Assembly: GCA_900321255.1 (NCBI GenBank)
Contig: ONVK01000008.1
Coordinates: forward strand, 1-40,400
Origin: an uncultured Lentisphaerota bacterium
Lineage (GTDB): Bacteria > Verrucomicrobiota > Kiritimatiellia > RFP12 > UBA1067
Direction of reading: 5' to 3'
DNA length: 40,400 nt
Part shown: one piece after another, positions 14,563 to 23,912 of the stretch
How the letters are laid out: each line of letters starts with the position of its first letter
Position numbering within the stretch: position 1 is the first letter of the stretch
Notes under the pieces: generated by a model
What the model saw: the letters and a program-made list of their open reading frames with translations, nothing else
What the model was told of the DNA's origin: nothing
Databases searched by the model: none
Program-made: the position numbers and the translations under genes

Positions 14563-16961
14563 CACCGCACGATGATTGTCAGACCGGGAGAGGAAGACGC
14601 CTCGCAGCAGCCGATGTCGATACGGCCTACAGTGCGCGGATTGCCGAGAACATCGACAGAAGAAGCGAGCGCAAAGGCGCTCGAGCCCGTGTTCACCAGC
14701 GACGAGCCGGACGCCGGAATCCACGTTCCGTCCTTGAACGAAATGCCGTCCGTCACCATGCCCGTGTAGTCCGAATAATCGCACTGTGCGTCTTTTACGG
14801 CGCAGTGGGAGACGCGCTCCGCGCCGAGCGCGACGTCGTTCGTCGTCACATATTCCCCGCCCTGCTCGAACTGCCTCGCATTGTCCGCAAATGCGCAGTT
14901 CACGATCGAGCCGGAGAAATCGCCGCCGACCGCACATGCCGGGCTTAGAAGTGCCAGGTCTCCGAAATATTCGCCGCGGCATCCGGCAACTGTGCAGTTT
15001 CGGGCAGTAGCCCCGCCTTTGATGTACAGTCCGCACGCCGTTGAGCGTTCCCCGCTGTTCCAGATGTTCACATTGCGGCAGTTCGCAACCAGACAGCTTT
15101 CGGCAACGGCCGTTCCCGACAAGGCGATTCCACAGAACCTGCGACAGACGATGTTGGACACAGTGCAACAAACAACGAGCCCACCATCTGCCTCGACCGA
15201 GCCGTTGCCGCTATAAGTGGTCCTTTGCACATTTCTGAACACGCAGTTGCTGACAATGCCCCCATTATGCACAATCACGGTCGCCGCACCGCTGCTTTCC
15301 TGCCATTCACCCTCAAATACGAGTCCACTCACTTCTCCGCTTGCGATTTCAAAGGCAGAATAACTGCCGCCGCCGGAACGTGTCAGGATGGCATTCCCGT
15401 CGCCCTTAATCGAAATCCCGTCGATCAATCTCTTCTCCGACAGGGCGTAGTTTCCGCCGGCAACCCGGACGATGCCGCCGGCGGGGCATATGGCAAACGC
15501 ATCCGCAAGAGTCACGGCCGCGGTGGAAGCTGTCGCATATGGCTTCACTGAGTTAGCGGAGGAGGAATCCACGTATACTGTCTTGTCCGCAGGATACACT
15601 ATTATCTCGCCTGCATACTGTGCTGTCGCGGTTTTGTCCAAGGCATCCGTAACCGTTACCGATGGCAAATAGACACCAACATCCGCGAGGGTCAGCGAGC
15701 CGGAGCTGTTCGTCTCGTCTGTCTCGCCATCGCCGTCGAGCTCGAACGCGTACGACAACGGCTCAGTATACGAGCCGCCGATGACAGCTGTCAGCACCAC
15801 CGTCGCGGGCTGAACGGCTGTCGATGCGCTCACGCTCAGCGCAACTTCCATTTCGTCACCGGCTATATACTCCACCGCCCCGATCGCGGCCGGAGAGGGG
15901 CGCGAATTCCCGTAAAGGTCTAATTTAGGCGCGTTCGCGTTAGCCTTGCCGCGGCACGGCGATGCTGCATAGAGGTCAAGATTGTTTTCCTTAAAAAGCG
16001 GATCGCCCGCGATATTGCCATCCCCTTCAATGCCAGATATATCCGTCATGAAGTTGTACACGAAGACCGTTGTCGGGACAGGCAATCTATAGGCGCCCTT
16101 GGTATATGTGCCAACGCCCCAGTCGGCCGGGGAAGGCGACGTTTTGCCCTTCGTGTTACCGTAGATGATGTTGTTCTCGACAACGACAGTCGCCGACCCG
16201 TCTACATAAACGGCCTGCGTCTGGTAGTTGGCGGTATCCGTGTACGAACGGTTGTTGACGATTGTATTGTTCCGTACGACGGCGTTTCCAGATGCATGGA
16301 CGCAGATTCCGGGGTAACCGTTGCCCGCACCTTCGTGTCTATTATCGGCAAAATAGCAATTCTCTATGCGACTGTCGCCTTTCACCCAGACACGCGGCCC
16401 GTTTTTGGCATAATTATTTGTGACAATGCAGCAGGAAAAAATCAGGTTCTGCGCAGCATCGGACATAGCGTAGTTTGACACAAGATTTCTTTCGTTCCAC
16501 CGACCGGATATATCATTCCCGTTCTGACGGAAGACGCAGTTGCTTATCGTGCAGCCCGTGCTGACGGCCAACCCGATGCAGCTGGCATAAGTGGCGCCGC
16601 ACCTTGTTATCGTGACCGAATCCAGCGTCGTGCCCTCTGCGGCAAACTTGACAACTTTGCTATTATTGCCGTCGATGATCGACAGATCCTTGCCGTTGCG
16701 GGAAGTAATGGTGATGGCTTTTGCCACTTCAAGGTCGGCCGCAAGGACGTATGTCCCGACATCAAGGATGACGGTATCGCCATCGGTGGCGGCCGCCGCG
16801 ACGCCATCTGCGATGGTCGTGCACAGCGTCGCGCCATCGACCCACGCCTCGGAAGCCGTCTGCGAAACGCAGATCGTCGCGGCTCGCAGCGTCGCCGCCG
16901 CGAACAGCGAGGCCGCGCCTGTCGCGCTCCTGACAACATGGCAAAACGTCTCGTTCGTCAT
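14562..16961 (-). CDS. Large secreted protein with two beta-helix domains around a PKD-like domain
   Basis: 799 aa. After a signal peptide (ending SLFAAATLRAA) come parallel beta-helix coils with Asn-ladder motifs such as CTISNCVFRQNG, SRIENCYFADNR and AVVRNNTIVNNRSY. At about 365-445 lies a PKD/Ig-like module (SASTAVQPATVVLTAV, YAFELDGDGETDE, GVYLPSVTVTDA). A second beta-helix follows (GIVSNCVFRNV, TARNCTVAGCRG), and the protein ends with DIGCCEASSSPGL, a motif often seen at the end of such proteins. It has the build of a surface adhesin or polysaccharide-binding protein; no catalytic residues are recognised. Start at ATG 16961, with AAAGGCAGG upstream, from a promoter at 16995-17000. Confidence 0.85.
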   Translation of the reverse strand: MTNETFCHVVRSATGAASLFAAATLRAATICVSQTASEAWVDGATLCTTIADGVAAAATDGDTVILDVGTYVLAADLEVAKAITITSRNGKDLSIIDGNNSKVVKFAAEGTTLDSVTITRCGATYASCIGLAVSTGCTISNCVFRQNGNDISGRWNERNLVSNYAMSDAAQNLIFSCCIVTNNYAKNGPRVWVKGDSRIENCYFADNRHEGAGNGYPGICVHASGNAVVRNNTIVNNRSYTDTANYQTQAVYVDGSATVVVENNIIYGNTKGKTSPSPADWGVGTYTKGAYRLPVPTTVFVYNFMTDISGIEGDGNIAGDPLFKENNLDLYAASPCRGKANANAPKLDLYGNSRPSPAAIGAVEYIAGDEMEVALSVSASTAVQPATVVLTAVIGGSYTEPLSYAFELDGDGETDETNSSGSLTLADVGVYLPSVTVTDALDKTATAQYAGEIIVYPADKTVYVDSSSANSVKPYATASTAAVTLADAFAICPAGGIVRVAGGNYALSEKRLIDGISIKGDGNAILTRSGGGSYSAFEIASGEVSGLVFEGEWQESSGAATVIVHNGGIVSNCVFRNVQRTTYSGNGSVEADGGLVVCCTVSNIVCRRFCGIALSGTAVAESCLVANCRNVNIWNSGERSTACGLYIKGGATARNCTVAGCRGEYFGDLALLSPACAVGGDFSGSIVNCAFADNARQFEQGGEYVTTNDVALGAERVSHCAVKDAQCDYSDYTGMVTDGISFKDGTWIPASGSSLVNTGSSAFALASSVDVLGNPRTVGRIDIGCCEASSSPGLTIIVR

Positions 16962-16994
16962 AATCCTGCCTTTCGTTAGTTTCAACTACATGAT

Positions 16995-17000
16995 ATTCTA
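16995..17000 (-). promoter_or_regulatory. -10 box (TAGAAT) for the beta-helix/FAD oxidoreductase unit
   Basis: The minus strand reads ACGTGTAGAATATC, 33 bp before the ATG at 16961. The box is preceded, exactly 24 bp upstream, by the palindrome at 17025-17038. Weak -10 and no -35, as expected for an activator-dependent promoter. Confidence 0.5.
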
Positions 17001-17024
17001 CACGTCGGCTCGCCATTGCGCAAC

Positions 17025-17038
17025 TGTACGAAAGTACA
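17025..17038 (-). promoter_or_regulatory. Candidate operator, site 2 (TGTACTTTCGTACA)
   Basis: A 14-bp palindrome, TGTAC-TTTC-GTACA on the minus strand, 24 bp upstream of the -10 box at 16995-17000. It matches site 1 (23839-23852) at 12 of 14 positions and has identical spacing to its -10. The centre falls about 43 bp upstream of the expected start site, the position of class II activators. The likely binder is the NarL-type regulator at 26042-26680; that is inference. Confidence 0.55.
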
Positions 17039-17062
17039 TTCCGCCGATCGGTCCACGCGCCG

Positions 17063-20000
17063 TCACCTCTCGGCCGATGTGCCGCCGGCGTCGCGAAAGC
17101 GCAGGACGTTCGCGGCGGGCTTGAAGTCGATGAGATCGAGCTTCGCGCGGTTCATGCCGACGGAGATCGCCCGAAGCTTCACGGGATAGTCGATCTTCTT
17201 GTCGCCGCCTTCGCTGACCCACTGCTCCGACACCGCGCCCGGGCTGTGCTCGACGACAAGCGCGTTCTCCCGCAGCGAGCAGTGGCAGTAGGCCCACCCG
17301 TCGAAGTTCACGGCGAGGTTCCCGGGCCAGTCCATGATGTCGCAGCACCAGTAGCCGCCGGTCGACTGGTTCTTGAAGACCTCGCCCTGCGCGTCTTCGA
17401 TCTCGAAGCGCACCTGCCCCCAGTTAGAGTCGCCCTTCACCCACACGCCTATGACGTCCGGCTCGCCTTCGAGCGGCACCGGCTCCCTGAGACGCATCGT
17501 CGTGTAGCGCGTGACATAGCGGTCGACATATTTGTTCTTCGGCGGCGTTGCGGACGGCGGCAGCCGCAGCTCGACGCACCGTCCCTTCTCTTCGTCCTCG
17601 ACGGTGGAAATCTCGAAAGTGTCGTCGGGTTGCAGGTAGGGGAGGAATCGGTGGTGGGTCGACGCGAGCGCCGGGTCGGGAGCGAGAGTCAGCGCCGCCG
17701 CGTCGTCGAGCGGTGCGGCCACCTTGGCGGCTGCCGCTATCTTCCCCTCGCCGGGATAGGTGCGCGCGCCGGCGCGAACGGACGCAAGCGGCTTGTCGGT
17801 CAGCAGATAGCACGGCGACGTGCCGCCTTTGACGACGGATGTCCCGCCTGGGAGACGCTCCTCCGAGCCAAGCATCCGCACGACGGTGCCACCGCCGCCA
17901 ACACCCAAAAAGCCAGCCGCCGCAGTCACCTCGAACTCAATGTCGCCGCGCGACGCCCAGAGCGCCGTCGCGAACCTTCCGTCCTTCCTGCGGAACTCGA
18001 CGGCGTAGACAGTCGTCGAACCCGTGTCAAGCTGCCGGACGAACGTGACGCCGTCGAGCGCCTTCGTCAGAACGCCGTATGCGACGAGCGCGGGCTTTGG
18101 GTACTGCCAGGGCGAGCGCCATGCGAGCCCCGCGCCGCCCCAGAGCCCGTTGTAGTACCCTGAACTCGTGTCGAAGAACACGCCGGGGCTGATAAGCTCG
18201 AATCCGTGCGCAAGCGAGATGAGGATGTCGCGCATATACCACTCGGCCTGCTTGCGGATCCCGAGATCGCGGTCCGTGCGATAGACGAACTCCCATGTGC
18301 CGTTGCATCTCGGCCGGACGCCGGAGATCGCCTCTGCGGCGTCCATAGTCGCCTGCATTCCCTGAAGGCCGGTGTCGATCATCCGCTCTGGCACGACGGT
18401 CTGCGACGGCGTCTCGATGCCGATGCGTCCATAGGCCTGCGGATCGGCCCCCGCGCGCATCGGCCCGATCACCGCGCCGGCCGACCATGTCGAGTTGCCG
18501 ATCTGGAGCTTCAGCCCTGGAAAGTGCTTCTTGAGGAGGCGGTGGCATTCGTTGATGTACTTCGCGTCGAACGCCGCGCCTCTGTAGGCGAGGCCTTCCG
18601 GCACGTCCATGCCCAGCAGCTCCTCGGCGATGAACCCAGGCGGCGCCGACTCGTGCCAAAGCAGAACCTGCGGCACCGCGTCCGCAGGAAGCTTCGAGAG
18701 GCTGGTGCGGATGCTGTCGACAAAGAACTCCTCGCCCGACATCTCAATCGGCCGCCGCTCCTTGCCCTCGCCCTTCCAGACCTTCTGCGGCAGAAACACG
18801 CCCTTTTCGTAGTCGAACGTCGAAGGAGACCGCCGCGGCACATGGAAGTTCCCGCATCCAGTGACGTCGTAGAGGTCGTAAAGCGCCTGATCGACCGTCT
18901 TCGTCCGGCTGCCCGGCTGAGTCTTCGAGAAGCTGTTCCACGAGAACTTGCGGATACCCGTCTTCTGCATGATAGGCCCGCCTACCGCCGGATCGCCCGT
19001 CGAGCCGTGGCAGTTGAACCACCAGACGGCATAGGGCGACTCGCGGCGCGTCGCGAGCCGGCCGGCGGGCGGCATCACGCCGAGCGCGCCGTCATGTCGG
19101 AAGAGCCACGCGCCGTCCGGCCCGAAGAAGTCGAACGCGAGGGAAAACCACCCCTGCGGAACCTTCCCGAACGCAACCGACACGGCGTTCGTCTCGCCGG
19201 CGCGGGAGGCCTTCCACCGCCCTTCGCCCGAGAACGCCTCGACACCGTCGATGTCCCGCGCCGTCCACTTGACGGAGCCCGGGCCGGGCCATGCCGCCAC
19301 GACGTCGAGCGCCATGCCCTTGCCCGGCTCGTCCGCCGTGAAAACGTTCCCGGGGGCCGTCTCGCGCACGACGACATCGTACGGCGCGCGCTCGAGCGTC
19401 GCGCCGAAGATGTTGAACGCGCTCGTCGAATTGGGGTCGGGTTTCATGGAGTTGTCGAGCTGCTGGAAGTTCTTCCATCCCTTGCCCGTGAATTCGAAGT
19501 CGAGGTAGTCGTTCTCCCGCGCCGCGCAGTCGAGTATGCGCCCGACCTTGAGCGGCACGGCGACCGAATAGAGCGCGGCCACCTTGCCGCCGAACGCGAC
19601 TTCGCCGACTTTCCGGCACGACTCGGGCACGCCGCGCCTGAAATCGAGAACGGTGTCGCCCATCATGTTTCCGCCGACGCCGTTGCGCTCGTAGCGTCCG
19701 AGGCGGACGGTCAGCACCGCCTCTTTCGACGGATCGGGATCGAGCGCGAAGAGGACATGGGCCTTGACGTATGTCGCGGACGGCACGCGGTAGTGGATCG
19801 CCATCGGGAACCCGAGATCGGGCGAACGGCCGTGGTACTCCTCGACCTCAAGCGCCCAGTTGCCCTTGCCCTGGCGGCAGATGCCGACATCCGCCGAATC
19901 GATCGGCCTTGCGACGTTCACCGGCGCTTCGCCGAATTTGCCGAAGCCCGGCTTGACGCCCCTGAGCTCGCCGGCGGCCATCGCCTTCGCGCGCGGATTC

Positions 20001-21169
20001 GCCGCGAAGTCGAGAGGCAGGAAGCGCTGCGCGTCGTATTTCGCGCCGCCATCGGCGACGGCGTACTTCACGCCAGCCGAGGGACGGAAGAAAAGCGCCG
20101 AGACATCCGAAGGAAGCCGAGCCTTGAGCGAGCCGTCCATCCAGAGTTCCCACGCGCCGCCTGCTCGGCGAAAGGCGCAGAGCGTGAAGACGTGGCGCGA
20201 GGCCGGCGGCAGCGAATCCCACTCGCGCAGGATGTCGTATCCTGACGCGACCATGTTGCGCGCTCCTGTTTCCGAATTCTCGGTGAACGGGCGCATATTC
20301 GGGCGGACGAACTGCGAGCCGAGCGGACTGCGTTTGAACTCAAGCGCGGCGTCGGGCTTCCCCGCCGACAGCGCGGCTATCGTCCCGGTCCAGACCGTCT
20401 CCTTGCCGTCACGCCCCTTAAAGCCGACGGAAACCGTGCGGTTCGTGTTGCCGTCGAACGTGAAGCGGACACCCGCCGCCGCACCCGGGCCGATCGCCAC
20501 GCTCTCGCCGCCTTTCGCCGTCAACGCGCCGGCGAGCGGCTGGGAGAGCGAGCGGAAGTCGGCGAAGTGCCGCCTGACGGGAAAGTAGAACAGCGGCTCT
20601 TCGCCTGTCGTCGCGCGGAAATCGGAAATCTTGAACCTACCGCCCGGGAAACAGGCGATGTTAAAAAATCGCGGCGGGCGGGCGAGCTGCTTCTTCGCGA
20701 CGCATGCGGGCGTCTTTCCCCTGTCGGACGCATACCAGACCTCGAGGCTGCGCCCTGCGACCTTCACGCCAAGGTGGTGCCAGCCTCCCGGCATCGGGTC
20801 TATCGCCGCACCGGCAATGGCCTCGCTCGCGACTTCAGCAGTCTCCCTCGAACCGTCCGGGTCGATAAACGCGAGGGCGAACCGCGACGGCTCCTTCCCG
20901 AGCAGCGAAAAGCGCATCGAGACGTTGAGCCGCCCGTCGTCCGGCACGGCGATGGGCGAGGCGAACACGTCGAGCCGACGGGTTGCGTCGCAGACGAGCT
21001 CGCCCTCGATTTTCCAGACGCCGTCAACGCCTATCGTGAGCCCCTTGTCACGCGTGACGACGGGCGCATAGTCGGAATAGTTGAGAAAGTTTTCTTCGAA
21101 CAGAACCTTTCCCGAAAGTTGTTGCGCCGCCGCGCACAGCGCAGCGAAGACGAGTACCACACTTCTCAT
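17063..21169 (-). CDS. Very large secreted protein of unknown family (candidate glycan-active enzyme)
   Basis: 1368 aa with a signal peptide (MRSVVLVFAALCAAAQQLSG). The N-terminal 200 residues look like a concanavalin/LamG-type beta-sandwich (LFEENFLNY, GGWHHLGVKVAGRSLEVWY). Further beta-rich modules follow. From about residue 790 to 1060 there is a region with TIM-barrel character: YAVWWFNCHGSTGD, VPQVLLWHESAPPGF, LKLQIGNSTWSAG, GIETPSQTV, CNGTWEFVYRTD. The C-terminus is again a jelly-roll-like binding module (DVIGVWVKGDSNWGQVRFEI). I do not recognise the family and assign no reaction. The ATG overlaps the stop of the preceding beta-helix gene (ATGA), so the two are co-expressed. Confidence 0.8.
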   Translation of the reverse strand: MRSVVLVFAALCAAAQQLSGKVLFEENFLNYSDYAPVVTRDKGLTIGVDGVWKIEGELVCDATRRLDVFASPIAVPDDGRLNVSMRFSLLGKEPSRFALAFIDPDGSRETAEVASEAIAGAAIDPMPGGWHHLGVKVAGRSLEVWYASDRGKTPACVAKKQLARPPRFFNIACFPGGRFKISDFRATTGEEPLFYFPVRRHFADFRSLSQPLAGALTAKGGESVAIGPGAAAGVRFTFDGNTNRTVSVGFKGRDGKETVWTGTIAALSAGKPDAALEFKRSPLGSQFVRPNMRPFTENSETGARNMVASGYDILREWDSLPPASRHVFTLCAFRRAGGAWELWMDGSLKARLPSDVSALFFRPSAGVKYAVADGGAKYDAQRFLPLDFAANPRAKAMAAGELRGVKPGFGKFGEAPVNVARPIDSADVGICRQGKGNWALEVEEYHGRSPDLGFPMAIHYRVPSATYVKAHVLFALDPDPSKEAVLTVRLGRYERNGVGGNMMGDTVLDFRRGVPESCRKVGEVAFGGKVAALYSVAVPLKVGRILDCAARENDYLDFEFTGKGWKNFQQLDNSMKPDPNSTSAFNIFGATLERAPYDVVVRETAPGNVFTADEPGKGMALDVVAAWPGPGSVKWTARDIDGVEAFSGEGRWKASRAGETNAVSVAFGKVPQGWFSLAFDFFGPDGAWLFRHDGALGVMPPAGRLATRRESPYAVWWFNCHGSTGDPAVGGPIMQKTGIRKFSWNSFSKTQPGSRTKTVDQALYDLYDVTGCGNFHVPRRSPSTFDYEKGVFLPQKVWKGEGKERRPIEMSGEEFFVDSIRTSLSKLPADAVPQVLLWHESAPPGFIAEELLGMDVPEGLAYRGAAFDAKYINECHRLLKKHFPGLKLQIGNSTWSAGAVIGPMRAGADPQAYGRIGIETPSQTVVPERMIDTGLQGMQATMDAAEAISGVRPRCNGTWEFVYRTDRDLGIRKQAEWYMRDILISLAHGFELISPGVFFDTSSGYYNGLWGGAGLAWRSPWQYPKPALVAYGVLTKALDGVTFVRQLDTGSTTVYAVEFRRKDGRFATALWASRGDIEFEVTAAAGFLGVGGGGTVVRMLGSEERLPGGTSVVKGGTSPCYLLTDKPLASVRAGARTYPGEGKIAAAAKVAAPLDDAAALTLAPDPALASTHHRFLPYLQPDDTFEISTVEDEEKGRCVELRLPPSATPPKNKYVDRYVTRYTTMRLREPVPLEGEPDVIGVWVKGDSNWGQVRFEIEDAQGEVFKNQSTGGYWCCDIMDWPGNLAVNFDGWAYCHCSLRENALVVEHSPGAVSEQWVSEGGDKKIDYPVKLRAISVGMNRAKLDLIDFKPAANVLRFRDAGGTSAER

Positions 21170-23802
21170 TTGCGATTCCCCTTTTCTGCCTTGCCCTTTA
21201 CCTTCTTCCACACGGGAAGCATTTCGGTGAATTCTTTTACGTCCGGCCCGAGTTTGCAGCCTGAGAAGACGAATTCGGCCTCCTGCTTCGCGGATTTCTT
21301 GCCGGTGACGTTGTTGGGAGGCACGCCGACGATCACGCCGAATCCCGACTTGAACGCGCATTTCCTTAATTCGACCATAGTCTTCCCGCCGCCCGGAAGT
21401 TCGCCGCGGAAGTCGTTGAAATAGAGAAGCGAGCCGCATGCGCCGGCGCCGTTTCCCCTGCATCCTTCGAACAAGATGTCCCCGGCGGAATAAGACGGGA
21501 TCGAGAAGAACGCCTCGCCCCCCACGTCAAAGACGCAGTTCCTGAAGACGGCGTCGACCCTTCCGGCCCAGTAGCCGATGCCGATTCCCGACATCCCCTT
21601 GAACGTGCAGCCATCGAACTCAAGTGATGTCGTGCCCTTCTGCGCGGCAGGCGATCCACCGATGCGGCAGTCGTCGAAAGTGCATCCACTGAAGACGGAT
21701 CGTCCCGGCTGAAGCCCTGTTATGACGCACTTGGCGAACGTGCACTTTATGAACCTGTTCGTGCCGGACAGCGCCTTTATCCCTCCGCCCGAGACGGCTA
21801 CGCCCAGCCAGTCCGCCGCCGAAAGCCCCGTTGCTTCCGTGTCTTCGAGCGAGCACCCCGCCATCATCGGCACCCTGATCGTGCGATTCCTGAAGCGGCA
21901 TCCGAACAGACGGGCCGACGGGCCGAGGTTCATCTTGAAGTCCGCGCCGCCAGACGTGAAGTCAAGCCCCGAAAGCGCGTAGTCCCATCCAAACCAGAAC
22001 CTGCGCGGGCTTTCGATCGTTATGCTTTCTCCGTACCTGTTGTTCTCGAATCTGCCGTAGCCCGAATAGCCGCGGCTCTGGCAGTGGAACGTCGCCCGGC
22101 GGATCGTGTTGTTCCTGACGCAAGGCGAATAGTTGCGCGGCCACAGGAAGATGTCGCAGTCGTTGCCCTCGAAGACGAAATTGTGCCCGGCGCACGCGAG
22201 AAGCGAGTTGTTCACCGGATTGTCGACGCACCTGTTGCCCCTGAACGTCACGTCCTGCATCATGTCCCATCCGTCCTCGGCATCGAACGCGCATTTCGCC
22301 AGCGCCCGGCCGCAGCGCGTGAACGTATTGCTCTCGAACAGCATGTTTTTCATGGCGCTCGCGGCGTAGCCGACGCAGCGGCAGTTGTCGAAGACGCAGC
22401 TGCGCACTGTGCAGTTCCTCGGCACGCACCAGTTTGCGAGATGGCAGCCGCCCTTGTACGCCTCCTCGATCTTGTCAACGGCAAGCGAGAAGCGGATGAA
22501 CTCCGCATTTTTCGGGACAGGCACGGTGCGGTACTGAAACAGCGTCTCGGACGAGAGGAACTTCTTCTCGCCGTCGTACCAGCAGCAGGTCATCGTCCAT
22601 GAAGCGGCGCAGATTCCCTGATAGCCGAGCAGTCGCGTCACCTCGAGGAATTCGATGCCCTTGATGCGGAAGAAGTCGCAGGTAAAACGCCCCTTTTCCG
22701 ATTCATCGACCTTGCCGGTCTTCGCGTCCAGGCCGCCCGCCGTCCAGCCCCGATTGGGAATGGGCTTCGGCCAGAAGCTGGACGTCCCCTTCCCGTCGCG
22801 TCCCTTGCCGAGCCCGTTGCCCCCGCCGTAGCCGGTTATGTTCTTCACCGTCACGTTTTCGACGGAACAGTATTCGACGTCGCCGGACATCGAGAAGCCC
22901 ATCGGCCACTCGGAGTTTTTTTCGGACCCTTCGTAGTCGTGTTCGTCCACGTCGCCTTCGAGCGTTCCGTTCACGAGATGCGCATCGCGGACGCCGTTCT
23001 CGATCGCCACCATGACGGAGCTGCATCCCGTGAAGCCGTTTTCCTTCAGCGTCGCGCCGTTCAAGTCGAGCGTCATGCCGTCGGGTATCGAGATCTTGCG
23101 GAATGCGCTGATGCGATACGCGCCGGGCAGCAGCACGACCTTGCGGAAGCCCTCTGCGGCCTTGTCGTCAAGGAGCTTCTGCAGCCCCTCCGCCGTGGCG
23201 ACCGCCTCGGGCTCCGGCTTGATGACGCGCTCCAGGCCGTCGTCGTTGCGTATCGAATACCGCGCAAGGTCGGCCGTCTGCATCCTGTACGTCTGCCGTG
23301 CCGGAATCTCCAGGTCTTCCGGGGTGACTACGCGGAACTTGTGCCAGACGCGATGCGACTCGCGGCCCTTTTTGTCCGACGCCCAGATCGAGAATGAGTA
23401 TTCGCCCTTCGGAAACGGCTTGAACTCGAAACTCCCGTCGCCGGATGGAAGGTTCCTTAGCGTCCTGCCGCGCGTCTTCCCGTCGGGGCATGCGATGTCG
23501 ATGTGCACGTCGAAGCGGAAAGTGTCGTCGCCGAAGCGCACCTTGGAGTTGTCCCAGTCCGTAACGAAAAACGAAATGGCGACCTTCTCCTTCGTCGTGA
23601 CCGTCGGCTTGACGTGGTACGTCGCGATGTACGGGAACTTGAGGTGGTCCGGCGCGACGTACCACGAGACGGGGAGCGACGCGAGCTCCCTGCGGACGTT
23701 CGTCGGATCGGTGAACTCGCCCGGCACGACGGGCGCGGCGGATGCACCTAAGACCAGCGCAAACGCGGCAAGGCGGAAAACAGAGCTATACCAATTTTTC
23801 AT
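21166..23802 (-). CDS. Secreted pectate-lyase-like right-handed beta-helix protein
   Basis: 878 aa with signal peptide (RLAAFALVLGASAAP). The first 190 residues form beta-sandwich modules. At about 205-240 a typical opening of the pectate-lyase superfamily appears (GLQKLLDDKAAEGFRKVVLLPGAY, then PDGMTLDLNGATLK). Many beta-helix coils follow (EYCSVENVTVKNITGYGGG, NCTVRSCVFDNCRCVGYA, MLFESNTFTRCGRALA, TFRGNRCVDNPVNN). Such proteins are polysaccharide lyases, hydrolases or epimerases; the active site cannot be assigned by eye. It is the first gene of the locus, transcribed divergently from the sensor kinase; the -10 ends 6 bp before the ATG, so the mRNA is probably leaderless. Confidence 0.85.
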   Translation of the reverse strand: MKNWYSSVFRLAAFALVLGASAAPVVPGEFTDPTNVRRELASLPVSWYVAPDHLKFPYIATYHVKPTVTTKEKVAISFFVTDWDNSKVRFGDDTFRFDVHIDIACPDGKTRGRTLRNLPSGDGSFEFKPFPKGEYSFSIWASDKKGRESHRVWHKFRVVTPEDLEIPARQTYRMQTADLARYSIRNDDGLERVIKPEPEAVATAEGLQKLLDDKAAEGFRKVVLLPGAYRISAFRKISIPDGMTLDLNGATLKENGFTGCSSVMVAIENGVRDAHLVNGTLEGDVDEHDYEGSEKNSEWPMGFSMSGDVEYCSVENVTVKNITGYGGGNGLGKGRDGKGTSSFWPKPIPNRGWTAGGLDAKTGKVDESEKGRFTCDFFRIKGIEFLEVTRLLGYQGICAASWTMTCCWYDGEKKFLSSETLFQYRTVPVPKNAEFIRFSLAVDKIEEAYKGGCHLANWCVPRNCTVRSCVFDNCRCVGYAASAMKNMLFESNTFTRCGRALAKCAFDAEDGWDMMQDVTFRGNRCVDNPVNNSLLACAGHNFVFEGNDCDIFLWPRNYSPCVRNNTIRRATFHCQSRGYSGYGRFENNRYGESITIESPRRFWFGWDYALSGLDFTSGGADFKMNLGPSARLFGCRFRNRTIRVPMMAGCSLEDTEATGLSAADWLGVAVSGGGIKALSGTNRFIKCTFAKCVITGLQPGRSVFSGCTFDDCRIGGSPAAQKGTTSLEFDGCTFKGMSGIGIGYWAGRVDAVFRNCVFDVGGEAFFSIPSYSAGDILFEGCRGNGAGACGSLLYFNDFRGELPGGGKTMVELRKCAFKSGFGVIVGVPPNNVTGKKSAKQEAEFVFSGCKLGPDVKEFTEMLPVWKKVKGKAEKGNRK

Positions 23803-23808
23803 GCCGCT

Positions 23809-23814
23809 ATTTTA
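23809..23814 (-). promoter_or_regulatory. -10 box (TAAAAT) for the secreted-protein locus
   Basis: The minus strand reads GCTGTAAAATAGCGGCATG, giving 6 bp between box and start codon and a predicted leaderless transcript. The operator-like palindrome lies 24 bp upstream, overlapping where a -35 would be. Confidence 0.55.
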
Positions 23815-23838
23815 CAGCAAAGTCGTTCCACCGGCAAG

Positions 23839-23852
23839 TGGACTAAAGTACA
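23839..23852 (-). promoter_or_regulatory. Candidate operator, site 1 (TGTACTTTAGTCCA)
   Basis: A 14-bp near-palindrome on the minus strand, TGTAC-TTTA-GTCCA, with one arm mismatch. It sits in the divergent region between the beta-helix gene and the sensor kinase gene, 24 bp upstream of the minus-strand -10, the same distance as site 2. It is 45 bp from the plus-strand -10, so it could also affect the kinase promoter. Confidence 0.55.
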
Positions 23853-23897
23853 CCCATGATTTTTGCGTCTGCGGCGCGGAAGCTGTCGGTTTTTTGA

Positions 23898-23903
23898 TAA
23901 AAT
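23898..23903 (+). promoter_or_regulatory. -10 box (TTTTTTGATAAAAT) for the two-component operon
   Basis: TAAAAT preceded by a T6 run and TGA extension; it ends 9 bp before the ATG at 23913. An earlier in-frame ATG at 23904 touches the box and would lie upstream of the start site, which favours 23913. Confidence 0.5.
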
Positions 23904-23912
23904 ATGAATGTC

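Noticed and set aside
14562..15171. An N-terminal extension of the FAD oxidoreductase frame
   Set aside because: It overlaps the beta-helix gene in another frame, and the ATG at 14562 is followed by a proper signal peptide.
1193..20245. Long plus-strand open frames opposite several genes (for example 1193-2647, 5635-7350, 12601-14514, 18206-20245)
   Set aside because: They are antisense shadows caused by high GC content: Arg/Ala/Val-rich, without recognisable domains or start signals, and opposite genes with clear motifs.
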